This document shows, piece by piece, positions 36,100 to 48,383 of a stretch of 64,000 nucleotides of DNA. A program made the translations under genes and the position numbers. The DNA lies in assembly GCF_046630445.1 (NCBI RefSeq), contig NC_092334.1:106822501-106886500 (forward strand), read 5' to 3'. Below the pieces are notes generated by a model. That model had not been told where the DNA came from. It did not search any database and saw nothing but the letters and a program-made list of their open reading frames with translations. The stretch comes from Rutidosis leptorrhynchoides. Lineage: Eukaryota > Streptophyta > Magnoliopsida > Asterales > Asteraceae. Position 1 is the stretch's first letter. The number at the start of each line of letters is the position of its first letter.

Positions 36100-37270
36100 G
36101 AAGGTGTTGTACCATGGTAGTTTCAAGGTGACGATGGTGATTAATAAACAAAAAACTGTAGCAGTTGGTGATCAATGGTGGTTCCGTGTAGTTCGATGGT
36201 GGTACAAGGATGGTGGGTTTGGGTTTCTTGGTGGTGGTGATTAATGGTGGTTTAAGGTGGTGATGATAGTTGTCAAGTTAACGGGTCACGATGGTGATGG
36301 TGATAGCTCTTAGTGGTTTAAGGTGGCGAAGGAGAAGTGATGGTGTGTTGATCATGGTGGTAGTTCTATGGAGGTATGGTGACGAATGGTGGAGGTTCGG
36401 TGGAGAGGGTGGACTAGGTGGTTGCCGGTGAGGAAGATGGTTGAGTTTATTTAGTATTCCCAAGTTCAAACTTAATATTTGTATATATACATACAATACA
36501 GTGACTAATGATAATAATTAAAATAATAAAATAATAATTATTAAATAACATGTGACTTAATATTGGCAGCCTCTGAATTATTGTGCCGACAATTCAATTC
36601 GGATAGTATATCGTGATCCTTTGATAATTAGTGGCGTATAAAAGTGTTCAGAAAAATTCCATATTTTTAAATTAACTATATTTATTTATTTTGGTCATTA
36701 TGGTATAAAATTCGATCATTAATTTATTAAATAAAAATTACATTAATTATTCACTCTCAACCCCAAGTAAAATATAAAAATTTTTAAAATTCAACAAATA
36801 GTTCTTAAATATCTTTTTAATAAGCCTATAATTTATAAAACTCATTTTTGGATCACCGTTTATTTTAAAAATCACATAAGTTCCTTTTTAACTCGTTTTC
36901 TATCATTCGAATGATAATTGAGCGTTACCTTCTTTTACTAAATAATTTTGAAACCCTATTTATATATTCTATATACATTATTTATATATAGATAATAATT
37001 ATTATATATTATTATTATTTTACATAATTAATTCTAACAATTAAAATATATAATATTTCATATTATTATATACACATATATATATTTTTTAATATATGCA
37101 TATCTATTTACAAAATAATCGTATCGTGAGTCATCGAAAATAGTCAAAAGCTAAATGAATTTATGAGAACAGTTCAAAATTTTGAGACTCATTTAACAGA
37201 CTTTGCTTATCTTGTCGAAATCATATAGAGATTAAGTTTAAATTTGGTCGGAAATTTCCGGGTCGTCACA
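36100..37270 (-). mobile_element. Truncated long-subtype LTR L5
   Basis: About 95% identical by eye to 3783-4956 of L1, from 'gaaggtgttgtaccatgg' to the LTR edge CCGGGTCGTCACA. It includes the GGT-rich tract (36,100-36,440). The missing part is replaced by L4. The right edge abuts Athila-2 ORF3, so it is the outer boundary of the LARD chain inserted in Athila-2. Confidence 0.8.
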
Positions 37271-37720
37271 TTTGTACATTGTACCTCCTAAAAGAAATCT
37301 AATAAAACTTTTATCTCCTATCATAGTAACTTCATTATTTAACTCTATAGTGCTAAGCAATTCAACACACCATTCTCTATATATAGTTCTACGTGTAGTA
37401 AATAAGTGGATCCAATCGTTAAATGTAGAGCTACCATACCTCTGGACTAGTAAATCCCTAACCGGTTCAGCTAGGTGAACCGCTTCCAAAGGCTCCCAAT
37501 CGATTACCCGAGGCATTTCAATATTTTTGTTGTAAAGAATGTGCATGTTCTTTTGAAATTTTAGGTATTCTGTCCAACAACGATCGAATCTTAGGTTTGG
37601 ATGTAACTGTTGGTCATCGATAAGTGGGTGCATAATCCTTGGGTAAGGCTGAAATTGATGATAATGAGCGTAAAACAGTGGTTCCGGCACATAATATAGC
37701 ATGTGTTGTTCATAATGTTG
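37271..37720 (-). pseudogene. Athila-2 ORF3 fragment
   Basis: Minus-strand frame homologous to the first part of Athila-1 ORF3 (41,627-42,475). It shares HPNLRFDR, then MPRVIDWEPLEAVHLAEPVR, a DWIHLFTTRRTIYREWC block and FIRFLLGG. The frame runs off the Athila sequence at 37,270 into the LTR edge of L5, so the C-terminal two thirds are gone. The upstream end is cut at about 37,720 by Athila-1. It is the left half of the outer Athila whose right half resumes at 53,787. Confidence 0.75.
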
Positions 37721-39009
37721 TTATCCTTATACCCGAAGTTAAATATTCCAACTAATTGGGGATTTAAACTGTAACAAGGTCTTAATACTTTGTTTAATAA
37801 TTACACCAGGATATCGACTGCGTGTAATCCAAGGTTTTAATACTTTGTTATCAATTATGCCAAGTGTCCTTGTACATAATTTCACCCCTGTTTTAATAAT
37901 TCCATAGACTATTAATCCATTCCCGTGTCCGGTTAAATGAACGATTATTCGTACATATAAATATCCCGTCCATCGTGTCCGATCGAGTGTATATGGTTAT
38001 TTATAGGGACGTCCAATTGTAAATCTTTATATTAAAATTAACAAACTATCATTTAGTTAAACAAATATAAAGCCTATTAATAGCCCATAGTCTAATTTCC
38101 ACAAGTGTCGTTCTTTTGTCCAAACCCCAATTATGGTACAAAGCCCAATTACCCAATTTTAATATTTTTAGTCAAACATCACGATTACTTCGGCATTAAA
38201 TAAGCATAATAATAACTTAGCTACGAGACATTAATGAAAATAACATAAACATAACTTACAGTGGGTGTTATTAGCGTAGTGGTACACGGACAGAGTTTCG
38301 ACTTACAAAACCTTAAAACATTCGACTAATCGATCCTTATTATTATCACTAACTTAAAATTAAAATTACAAATTGAGATTACGATTTGGAGTGATACTTG
38401 ATACATAAAAATGGGGAAAGAAAAATATATATAAAATATAAAAGGTTTATATAAATCGTCGAAATGCATGTTCTTTTATAGGCAGAGAGTGCTCCGCGAG
38501 TGCGGTGCATTTTGGTCTTCAAAGCTCTGCGAGTGCGGAGTTGTGGATTCCAGCTCACACTTTTGGAATCCAAGGCTGCCGACGGTTTTTATTAGAAATA
38601 TAATATAAATATATAATTTATATAATTAATTATATATTATATTATATTTATATACATAATTAATTTATAATTTCCGATCCGTTGCGTCGTACGTTGAAAG
38701 TTGGTTCATGTCTCAGTTCCGGATTTTCGAACGTCCTTTCGTATAATTTAATATCTTGTACTTTGAGTTTTGCGTCTTGTACTCTTGTAATTTTGAGACG
38801 TTTCTCATCAATAATTTGAACCACTTTGATTGTACTTTGTACTTTTGAGCTTTTTGGTCGTTTGCGTCTTCAATTCGTCGAATCTGTCTTTTGTCTTCAC
38901 CTTTTAATTTTTAAACAAATATTCCTTGTAAATAGGACAACTGCAACTAAAAGCTTGTCTTTCTTGAGGGATAATGCGATGAAATATATGTTCGTTTTTA
39001 GCATTATCA
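37721..39009 (-). mobile_element. Athila-1 3' LTR, truncated at its 3' end
   Basis: Matches 52,499-53,786 of the 5' LTR. The right edge (..GCATTATCA, i.e. TGATAATGC on the element strand) is intact. The last ~725 bp towards the flank are missing, and the break is at 'gttgtt|atccttatac'. It contains the paired CGCGAG words at 38,495 and 38,528, spaced 33 nt through a 1-nt insertion. Confidence 0.88.
38492..38540. repeat. Paired CTCCGCGAGTGCGG words, 3' LTR
   Basis: CTCCGCGAGTGCGG at 38,492-38,505 and the mutated CTCTGCGAGTGCGGAG at 38,525-38,540. The intact partner pair is at 53,270-53,318. Confidence 0.9.
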
Positions 39010-39050
39010 AATATTCCCACACTTGAGCATTGCTTGTCCTCAAGCAATAT
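39010..39050 (-). other. Athila-1 polypurine tract and conserved 3' leader
   Basis: Minus-strand GCTCAAGTGTGGGAATATT directly before the LTR start TGATAATGC, preceded by TTGCTTGAGGACAAGCAATG. This arrangement is typical of Athila 3' ends. The purine-rich GTGTGGGAA is the likely primer. Confidence 0.75.
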
Positions 39051-41109
39051 AGTCTTGAATAAAAACATACTAGAATCACTTCTTTATTCTTCACACTTTG
39101 TACATCAGTGATTTCATTACGGCGATATGAACAATGATAGTAACGTTGTGGTTTACAGTCCCACATGACTATAAAAATTTAGATCCGTTAGGAAATTGGA
39201 TCTTTATGAAAACATTTGATCTTTTGAAAATAAATTTTTCGGAATAACCCTTCACCGGTGTTTGCAAATTGTTTTTGTGGGTTTGGTGGGTTTCATATTT
39301 GAAATTTTTAGCTCAAAACTTAAGGTTTTGTGTCACCCACTTGCTAACCTTGTATTGGGAAAGTAACACGTCCAGTATACTTGCTCCGTATATTACCTTT
39401 CGGTAAACTACCATCTGGTTGTAAAGGAAAGCGTTGAACAAACAACTGTTAAGGCAATGTCCCCTGACATGCTTTTAATTATGGTCTATAACATATCGGA
39501 TGCAATTACTATCCTTTGTAGGAGCAATAGTAAAGCTCACCCTTATAATTTTTCGGTCTGGCATAAGGTCCTGTCTTTGACCTTGCTATGCAACCACCGT
39601 TCTTACAGTTGACACCCGATTTGGTTCAGGTGACCTAATGAATTCCAGGTGAATTCCTAGGATTTTACGTTCAATGGTAATGAACGCATTGAAAATGGGT
39701 TTTCAGAAAACAAATCGGTTTATAATTTTGATCATTTTGATCAAAATATTTTCTCGTTCAAGCTCGAGTTTAGATATCATCGAATTCCATGAGTTTGTAA
39801 TTCTCAATCTTTAAGGTCCATCTCTAGGATTGAGTAATATCAGGCTTAAAAGCTGATTTTTGATCTTTTAAGGAGATTATCCTTTCTGGGGATCTGATTC
39901 ATTAGTCTTATCCAGCTAATTTGCACAGTGTCCTCTCTATTTTACAAGACAGATCCTCTCATGGTTAGGATAAGTCTGACCACTTGGCGACCCTGGTTTA
40001 TGCTGAGGTCCGTGGATTTTCTGCTGATTTTAGTGATGATTTTTCTAGATTTTTCGTCAACCTACAGCTGGTCTGGACGACAACTTCATGACCTAAATCA
40101 AGAAGCGCGTTTCTTTTTCGGAAGACTTTAATTCCTTTTAATGATGGAATTGATTCATCGTGTAGATCCATCTTTCTTTCAAATATATTACAGTAAATCG
40201 GGTAAAACTGATTAAAATCGTCCAAAACAAAAGTATCTTCAGTTATTTGTTACAAAAATATGTGACTTATGTTTTAAATAACTTGGTAAATTTTTTCACA
40301 CTTGGCTTTTATTTTCTTTTATTTTCCTTTTTATTGTCCTCTATTCCATTTTAAATGAATTCTAACATTTTGGTTTGTTTCTCAATTTATGTCCTTTCCG
40401 AGGTAACAATAATTTCGGTGTTAACACCTAGTTTTATCATTCATAAATATGTATAAACATGATTTTGAATTCATTTAATTGAAAATTTTGAAAAATTTTA
40501 AAAGAAGTGGGTAGTCAGTATATAAGACTAGGGCTGTTCTTTGTTATCAGAGAGCACTAGATTCTAATACAACTACTGTGTTACTAGTATTTTTAATGGT
40601 AACCAAGTGTATAAGTTAAAAATTTTAAAAATCCGAAAGAATTTAACCCCTTTCCACACTTAAGATCTTGCAATGCCCTCATTTGCAAGAAATCAGTAAC
40701 AATTTAAATTATTGAGGGTGATTAGCGTAGAAAAATAATTAAATTTTACCAAAATTTCCAAACATATTGGCGTTTGTTTGCTGAATGATAAATGGTGCAC
40801 ATCATTTGTTCATTCCGTCTGTTGGTACATCACATTTGTTTTTTCGTTTCGTCGTCAAAATTAATAGCTTTTGCTGAACTTAATGCCAGTCTTTGAAAAT
40901 GCGCTGTTTTACCCTGTTTTGTACATGAGATAAACTACAAACACATATATACATATTTTTGAAGTTGGGTTTTCACACCACATTCAAAAATTATTAAAAT
41001 CTAATAAAGTTAGAAAATTATAAAAGCTATTATAATAATAAAATAAGAAATAAGAAATAAGAAAATTAAGAATTAGTAACATTACAATAAAATAAACAAA
41101 AATAGAAAA
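39051..41109 (-). mobile_element. Athila-1 3' untranslated region
   Basis: About 2 kb between ORF3 and the polypurine tract. It is AT-rich and the short frames on either strand have no recognisable product. I see no further feature in it. Confidence 0.6.
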
Positions 41110-42475
41110 TTACGGATGAGGAGGATGGTTCCAGTATGGGTCCCAAGCGTATCCATAGATGCTGTAAAATGCTTGGGTCGGGTCATATGTAGGATATGGT
41201 GGTCGGCTCTCTAAAGTCCAAGGAGCAAATTCGGGCATAATGGTAGGAATGTAGTTTCTACCTACGTGTGTACAATGACTTATGATTTGGCTTTGATGAT
41301 ACTGCCAATCTTGAAATGCTTTTTGTCTAGCCATTTCATACTCGTGTCGAGACATAAAAATTTGCATTTCCGTCATTGGATTACCCCCTCCCAGTTGACC
41401 TTGCTGTTGATCTCTCTCAACCTGTAGATGCCTGCCATCATAACGTGCTGCCGCGTTGTTTCATTTTTTTAAGACCTTAGCACCATGATAAACACACAAA
41501 TCTATTCTATCACGGGGTTCTGGTTCTGCCATTAATATTCCCCCCCGACTTCTATCCACACCGAGATATTCAGCAATTAAAGTAATAAATATACCACCTC
41601 CTATTATGCTACAACGCCTCATACCCCTAACCATAGTCAATAAATAATAACCCACACAAAAAAGGTATACTTACAGCGCTCTGTGGGTCTCGAATACACA
41701 TGTGGTAAAACAAATCCTGTTCATTTACCTTTTCCTTATTCTTACCTCGTTGTGTAATCGAATTGGCTAAAAACCTATGGATTACTCTTAATTCAGCTCT
41801 ATCAATATCAATATAAGAGTATAATCCCCCCTGGAATTGGCGATGGCTAGTCATCCTACTCCATACGTTATTCGTATCAAAATTCTCATCCATCCTCCTA
41901 CCATAAACTATTAACCTCTGACAATCATAAGATGCTAGCTCCTCGGGCGTATATATACGTAAAGCCCGAGCCATATCTAGTAAAGACATATGGCGCATCT
42001 CCTCTCCTAATAAAAATCTAAGAAAACTACGATCGGTTAAAGTATCTACCCGATCATTTATTTCAATAGTACATAATAACTCTATACACCATTCTCTATA
42101 CACAGGTCTACGTGTGTTGAATAAACGTACCCAATCACTAAAAGTAGAATTACCATACCTTTGAGTAAGTAATTCCCTGATTGGCTCGGCCAATTCCACT
42201 ACCTCTAATGGTTCCCAATCTATAACTCTGGGTACCTCAACATTATTAGACACAAGGTTGTGCAGGTTCTTTTGATATTTTGGATAGTCTATCCAATATC
42301 TATCAAATCTCAAATTCGGATGTAAATCTGCCTCATGAATGTTTGAATATGAAACAATTGGGTGAGGCATATCTTGTCGGTATTGGTTATTAATTTCCTG
42401 TTGATCTGCATCTTCCGGAGGAGCATTGCGAGCCTGGGATGAAGATTCACCCCTTTCAGTCTGCAAAATAAACAC
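41110..42475 (-). pseudogene. Athila ORF3 (ATHILA ORF-1 family), frameshifted
   Basis: About 455 codons in three frames: 42,475-41,627, then 41,655-41,461, then 41,376-41,110. The first part has HPNLRFDRYW, VIDWEPLEVVELAEP, a W(V)RLFNTRRPVYREWCIELL block, FLRFLLGEEMRHMSLLDMAR and IYTPEELASYD. The second has the Athila-typical IIGGGIFITLIAEYLGVDRS. The last is Tyr/Pro-rich (YPTYDPTQAF). The family (ATHILA ORF-1, unknown function, in the env position of these elements) is recognised from this pattern. The frame changes near 41,640 and stops again at 41,461. The first part has no ATG near its start. It opens with GTG beside a splice-acceptor-like TTTATTTTGCAG (42,474-42,463), consistent with translation from a spliced RNA. 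Confidence 0.7.
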
Positions 42476-44248
42476 AATTTTTGTGCATCCAAATATGCAT
42501 TAGTTTTAGCAAAATCATAAATCTAAACAATTACAATGACATGTTTAATCCATATTAAACTCTATACACATTTTCAAAATATTAACAATTCTACACTTTT
42601 ACAAATATACTTTTACAAAAATGTATACAAAGTTCCTTCGCATTTATCTTTTAAAACATGTCAAAAACAATCATTATAACAATTAAATAAGTTCCTCATG
42701 GCATTCATATCAATTAAATCAAGTTCATGCAATTTTGGTTCAAAAAGTCCACTTTAATCTTCATAAATCATGTTTAGGATCAAAGTTTTGATCATTTAGC
42801 AACCTAAACATGTTACACTACTCAATTTAGCATAAACTAACAACAAAATTCGGCCATAACCTGTTTATACCAAAAAGCCCTAATTTTTCTCAAGAACACA
42901 AACCCTAGATTATTCAAAAATTGAAGTTCAAAGCTTCTAATCATGTTAAATAGCATCAATCTAGGTTATACAAGCATAATACACAAACAATTGAAGCATT
43001 CTTACACTAGAAAGCATCAAAATCGAATTAGGCATAAAATTGTTCAAGAACACTAAAAATTCGAATTAAATGGTGTTTAGGTGTAGAAATTTACCGATTT
43101 CCTTGAGTAATTACTTGATAATAGTCTCCTCATTGTGATTTTATGAAAGATTTGATGAAAAATGGTGAAAAATCACGAATTTGGGCGATTTTTTGTGTGT
43201 GTTTTTCGCAGAAAATGGGTGTGGGTGGTGTACAAACTGGTCTGTTCGACTAGTTATATTTTTTTCTGGATTTTATAAGCTTCGCGAGTGCGGTGGTGGT
43301 CCCACTAAAACCTCCGCGAGTCGCGGCTACTTTTTTTATTTTTATTTTTTATATAAAACCTTATACTAACAAAACATAAATTAAATTTAAAATTTTGTTT
43401 TTCCTTTTATTTAGGACGAGGTTGTTTCGGAACGATGTCCTAGTCCGTCACTCGACAAAATTTTAAAATTACGTCATTTCAAAACATTGTTTTAAAAGCA
43501 AAGATTTTTGGGTTTTTTTAATGTTTTTGGCATATTTTAGTTCAATAAGATTAAAAATAATGATAATAAAAGTTCTCGTCCCTCCCTCGGGTAAAGCAAT
43601 TTCGGTTCAACGACCTAGTCTTCAACTCACGACGAATTTTAAAAATCATATTTTTAAGTTAGCAAAATAAAGTAAATTTTTGTTTTTAAATTTACACCAA
43701 ACTTAAATTTAAAATGCATAAAATTAAAAATTCATATTAAAAATTCACACCAAACTTAAATTATATTTTTGTTTTCATACAAATTTATATTAAAAATATT
43801 AATTTTTCAAATATTTACAATTTTAAATATATATTGATTTTAACAAGTTTACAATATTATTTTAATATTAATTTTAAAAACAAAGTAAAAATAAAATTAA
43901 AAATCTTTTTGGTCTTTTATCCCACTTTAATCAATCAAATATTATCAAAAATATACGCCCCTCTTTTCGGTAAAGTAATTTCGGTTCAACGACCTAATTT
44001 AACTCATGACGAATTTTTGAAATATTTTGGATTGATTGATTAAAGATATTTATACCTTAAGAATAAACGGTAAATTTCGCAGTGATGTAATAAATTTTTT
44101 ATGATATCAATAATTTCGGTCATGCATACCTAATTTTATCGAATACCAATTTAATACTTTATAGCAAACAAATTAGCGTTTATTATCAAAAGGTTAAAAA
44201 TAAAAATAAAAATAAAAATTGTACAAACTTACCTGTGAGATAGTATTC
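42476..44248 (-). mobile_element. Athila-1 spacer between accessory ORF and ORF3
   Basis: Non-coding, AT-rich. It contains the paired dyads at 43,281-43,326 and repeated lines such as 'gtaaagcaatttcggttcaacgacc' (about 43,595 and 43,970). It is collinear with 53,787-55,539 of Athila-2. It may hold an intron used to express ORF3. Confidence 0.6.
43281..43326. repeat. Paired CGCGAG dyads upstream of ORF3, Athila-1
   Basis: TTCGCGAGTGCGG at 43,281-43,293 and CTCCGCGAGTCGCGG at 43,312-43,326. The CGCGAG starts (43,283 and 43,315) are 32 nt apart. The same site in Athila-2 carries two CCATGCGATCGCATGG words instead. Confidence 0.92.
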
Positions 44249-44665
44249 TTAGTGATATGCTCTGGCCCACTCATAAGATAGTCGGACTAATTGATTTTCC
44301 ATAGCTACATAGGCGTAACCTCGAGCATTCAGTGTTTTTTCTTCTAAACATATGAACGGTCCATCTCTGCATAAAGTAACAAATTCGGTGTTTGAATAGG
44401 TTTGATTATTTGAACATTTACCTTCGTGTGATCATTTTCCGCATTTGTGACATCTTTCAAGGTGTCGAGCTCTCTTTTTCGCTGCGGATTTTGATTTTCC
44501 TTTACCAAATTGTAACTTATTATTTTCGCATCTGGATTCTTTTCTTATTCCGTCCAATTTACCTCTGATTAATGATACCAGTTCACTTGGAAGTGTTTCA
44601 TTATTACGTTTAGTGATCAAAGCGTTTAGCATTAGACCATGGTTTAATTCACAGGAAGTCTTCAT
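44249..44665 (-). pseudogene. Accessory zinc-knuckle-like ORF, one stop (Athila-1)
   Basis: Minus-strand frame of 138 codons plus stop (ATG 44,665; TAA 44,249), exactly the same length as the open copy in Athila-2 (55,540-55,956). It has a basic KSKSAAKKRARHLERCHKCGK segment (shown in part) leading into a Cys-His cluster CHKCGK-x-SHEGKC (CX2CX4HX3C), then FVTLCR and GPFICLEEK. A TGA at 44,432-44,434 replaces the Trp of the Athila-2 motif GKWSHEG. Unknown function. It could bind nucleic acid, and the position after integrase is not standard for Athila as I know it. Confidence 0.6.
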
Positions 44666-44836
44666 CTCGTAAAACCTAAAAAAAAAAAAATTCAAAATGG
44701 GGGGAGAAGACTAGTTCTTTAGGGTCTGCTAGGGAAAGACCATTCGGGTTCCATTTTCGAGAACTACATAAAAACAGAAAATCTAACTCTAACATAAATA
44801 CATATTATCCTTTAAAAGACTTGATTCTCCCCACAC

Positions 44837-47800
44837 TTAGTTAGCTGTGGTATCGAAATTGTGATTAACTTCGTTGTCGACTTCCATTGGACTATCTATG
44901 TAATGTTTAACTCTGTGACCATTAACCTTAAATTCAATCCCATTTGAATTTATTAATTCTATTGTTCCGTATGGGAAAACTCTTTTGACTATAAATGGTC
45001 CAGACCATCTTGATTTCAATTTTCCAGGAAATAGCTTGAATCGTGAATTGAAAAGAAGAACTCTGTCTCTTTCTTTAAATTCTTTGGAACTTTTGATTCT
45101 TTTATCATGCCATTTCTTCGTTCTTTCTTTATAGATTAACGAATTTTTGTATGCTTCATGTCTTAATTCTTCTAATTCGTTTAATTGACTTAACCGTAGA
45201 CGTCCAGCTTCATGTAAATTAAGATTACATATCTTTAAAGCCCAAAATGCTTTGTGTTTAATTTCTACTGGAAGATGACATGCTTTTCCGTAAACGAGTT
45301 TAAAAGGTGTGGTTCCAAATGGAGTTTTGTAGGCTGTTCTAAAAGCCCAGAGTGCATCCTCCAATTTTATGGACCATTCCTTCGGATTTGATCCTACGGT
45401 TTTCTCTAGAATACGTTTTAAAGCTCGGTTGGTATTTTCAACTTGTCCACTTGTCTGTGGATGATATGCGGTGGAGATTTTATGAGTTACTCCATATCTT
45501 TTGAGAACTTTCTCAAGTTGGTTATTACAGAAATGAGTTCCCCGATCACTTATTAAAGCTTTCGGTGTTTCAAACCTTGCAAAAAGACGTTTTAAAAAGT
45601 TGACTACAACTCGTGCATCGTTAGTTGGGAGAGCTTGTGCTTCCGCCCATTTATATACATAATCAATGGCAACGAGAATGTATAGATTATTATGAGATTT
45701 TGGAAATGGACCCATAAATTCAATACTCCAAATGTCAAATACTTCACATACTTGAATGACATTTTGTGGCATTTCGTCACGTTGACTTATTTTTTTGGCC
45801 CTTTGACAAGCATCACAGGATTTGCAAAGAAGGTGTGCGTCTTTGTAAATTGTAGGCCAATAGAATCCAGCATCATAACTTTTCTTGCTATGAGTTGAGG
45901 CCCATAATGCCCTCCTGTTGGTCCTGTGTGACAATGGTTTAAAATTTTACTAGCGTCATCTCCGAATACACATCGGCTTATTATTCCATCTGGACAACTT
46001 TTAAACAAATGTGGATCTTCCCAGAAATAGTGTTTAATATCACTAAAGAATTTCTTTCGTTTTTGGTACGATAATTCTTTTTCAAGGAATCCACATACTA
46101 AGTAGTTTGCATAGTCTGCAAACCATGGAATTTTATTATAATCTATCTTCAATAGATATTCATCAGGAAAGTTGTCTTGTATGGCCGATTCATTTAGAAC
46201 TTCTAATTCAGGATTTTCAAGACGAGAAAGATGATCAGCTGCGAGATTTTTTGCTCCCTTTTTATCTCGGATTTCAATATCGAACTCTTGTAAGAGTAAG
46301 ATCCAATGGATTAATCTTGGTTTAGCATCTTGTTTCGAAAATAGGTATCTAAGAGCAGAATGGTCGGTATAGACCACCGTTTTAGCTAGAACGAGATATG
46401 ATCGAAATTTGTCAAAAGCAAAGACAATAGCAAGGAGTTCTTTTTCAGTAGTTGTGTAATTTGTTTGTCTCCTTGTAACGTTTTACTAGCATAATATATA
46501 GGTTGAAATCGTTTTTCAATCCTTTGTCCTAAAACGGCTCCCATTGCAAAATCATTTGCATCGCATATTAGTTCAAACGGTAAATTCCAATTTGGAGTTA
46601 TCATGATCGGCGCATTAGTGAGTTTTTCTTTAAGTATATTAAAAGATTTGATGCATTCATCTGAAAATATGAATGGAGCATCCTTTTCTAGGAGTTTATT
46701 CATATGAGTGGCAATTTTAGAAAAATATTTTATGAAACGTCGGTAAAAACCGGCATGCCCTAGAAAACTCCTAACTCCTCTAACATTGGTGGGATGTGGA
46801 AGTTTAGCAATTACATCTACTTTAGCTCTATCCACTTCAATTCCTTCCTTTGAAATTTTATGTCCAAGAACGATGCCTTCTTTAACCATGAAATAGCATT
46901 TCTCCCAATTAAGAACTAGATTTGATTGTTCACATCTAATAAGCATTCGTTCAAGATTAACTAAACATGATTCAAAAGTATCACCGAAGACTAAAAAGTC
47001 ATCCATGAAAACTTCCATGCATTCTTCTATCATGTCGTGAAAAATCTCCATCATGCACCTTTGAAAGGTTGCAGGGGCGTTGCAAAGTCCAAATGGCATG
47101 CGTTTGTAAGCAAAAGTACCATAAGGGCACGTGAACGTGGTTTTCTCTTGATCCTCGGGTGCTATTGGAATTTGAAAATATCCGGAAAAACCATCAAGAA
47201 AACAATAGTAACTGTTTCCGGCTAATCTTTCCAACATTTGATCAATGAAAGGTAAGGGAAAGTGATCTTTTCTGGTGGCGTCATTTAATTTTCTATAATC
47301 TATACAAACACGCCATCCTGTTACAGTCCTAGTAGGAATAAGCTCATTTTTCTCATTTGTAATGACAGTCATGCCACCTTTCTTAGGCACGCATTGAACT
47401 GGGCTTACCCATGGACTATCAGAGATTGGATAAATTAAACCTGCATCAAGCAGTTTAATGATTTCTTTCTTAACAACATCTTGCATATTAGGATTTAGTC
47501 TTCTTTGACGTTGCACATATGTTTTATGACCTTCTTGCATAAGGATTTTATGTGTGCAATACGAAGGACTTATTCCTTTAATGTCATGAATCTTCCATGC
47601 AATAGCTGGTTTATGAGCTTTTAACACAGAAATGAGTTGAGATTTTTCATTTTCAGTAAGAGAAGACGATATTATTACAGGTAATTCAGATTCACCATGT
47701 AAATAAGCATATTCCAAATGGTTTGGAAGTGGCTTTAACTCTAATGTCGATGGTTCTTCTATCGATGATTTATATCGATATCTATCTTCTTCTTTTAGCA

Positions 47801-47906
47801 TTTGAATTTCTTCTGTTGTTAGTTCATATCCATTAGCCATAAGTGTAGCTAACATATCAGTTTTATCAATTGGTTCAGTTCCTTCTCCTAAAGAACATTC
47901 TCCTGT
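44837..47906 (-). pseudogene. pol: Athila-1 pol: RT, RNase H, integrase (broken)
   Basis: Frame from just after a TGA at 47,907-47,909. RT: LDAGLIYPISDSPWVSPVQ, RKLNDATRKDHFPLPFIDQ, GYFQIPIAPED and the catalytic FMDDFLVFG. RNase [16 protein letters not shown] and [10 protein letters not shown]. Integrase: [12 protein letters not shown] with [11 protein letters not shown] (HHCC zinc finger), the DDE core, then an SH3-like C-terminus ([16 protein letters not shown]). A 1-nt deletion near 46,468 shifts RNase H and another near 45,878 shifts integrase. In the DDE core the first Asp is Glu: IEFMGPF at 45,719-45,721, against IDFMGPF in Athila-2. SDRGTHF and the Glu of GQVENTNR are kept. Not functional. 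Confidence 0.88.
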
Positions 47907-47909
47907 TCA

Positions 47910-48383
47910 TTGTAATTCTAGAAATTCTTCTAACAAATCTGCATGTGTATCTATAGTTTGAATATAATAACATGTATCATCTGCAGATTGCGGTTGTTAC
48001 ATTGCTCTATCGACTGAAAAGGTAACACTCTCGTCCTCTATACTTAGGGTTAGTTTCTTACCAAACACGTCTGTCATTGCTTTAGCCGTGTTTAAGAATG
48101 GTCTTCCTAATATGAGAGGTACTCGAGAATCTTCTTCCATGTCCAGGATAACAAAATCTACTGGAAATACTAAAGTACCAACTTTAACAAGCATGTTCTC
48201 CATTATCCCTCTAGGATATTTTTCTGATCTATCGGCTAGTTGTATGCTTATTCGTGTTGGTTTCAATTCTCCAAGGTCTAGTTTAGCGTATAGTGAATAC
48301 GGCATTAGATTTATACTAGCACCTAAGTCTGCCAATGCTTCTATTGAACTAAGACTACCCAGAAAACATGGAATTATGAAACT
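47910..48383 (-). pseudogene. Athila-1 aspartic protease region
   Basis: Frame with ADLGASINLMPYSLY, the DxGA active-site loop of Athila proteases (Leu in place of Ser/Thr), followed by [21 protein letters not shown] and the C-terminal PLILGRPFL (the usual ILGRPFL motif). A stop TGA (48,381-48,383) separates it from gag, TAA (47,997-47,999) stands where Athila-2 has Gln, and TGA (47,907-47,909) separates it from RT. In Athila-2 these positions are Gly, Gln and Gly codons. Confidence 0.8.

Noticed and set aside
36278..36496. Pro/His-rich frame in the GGT tract
   Set aside because: Translation of a low-complexity tract that is broken in L1 and L2.
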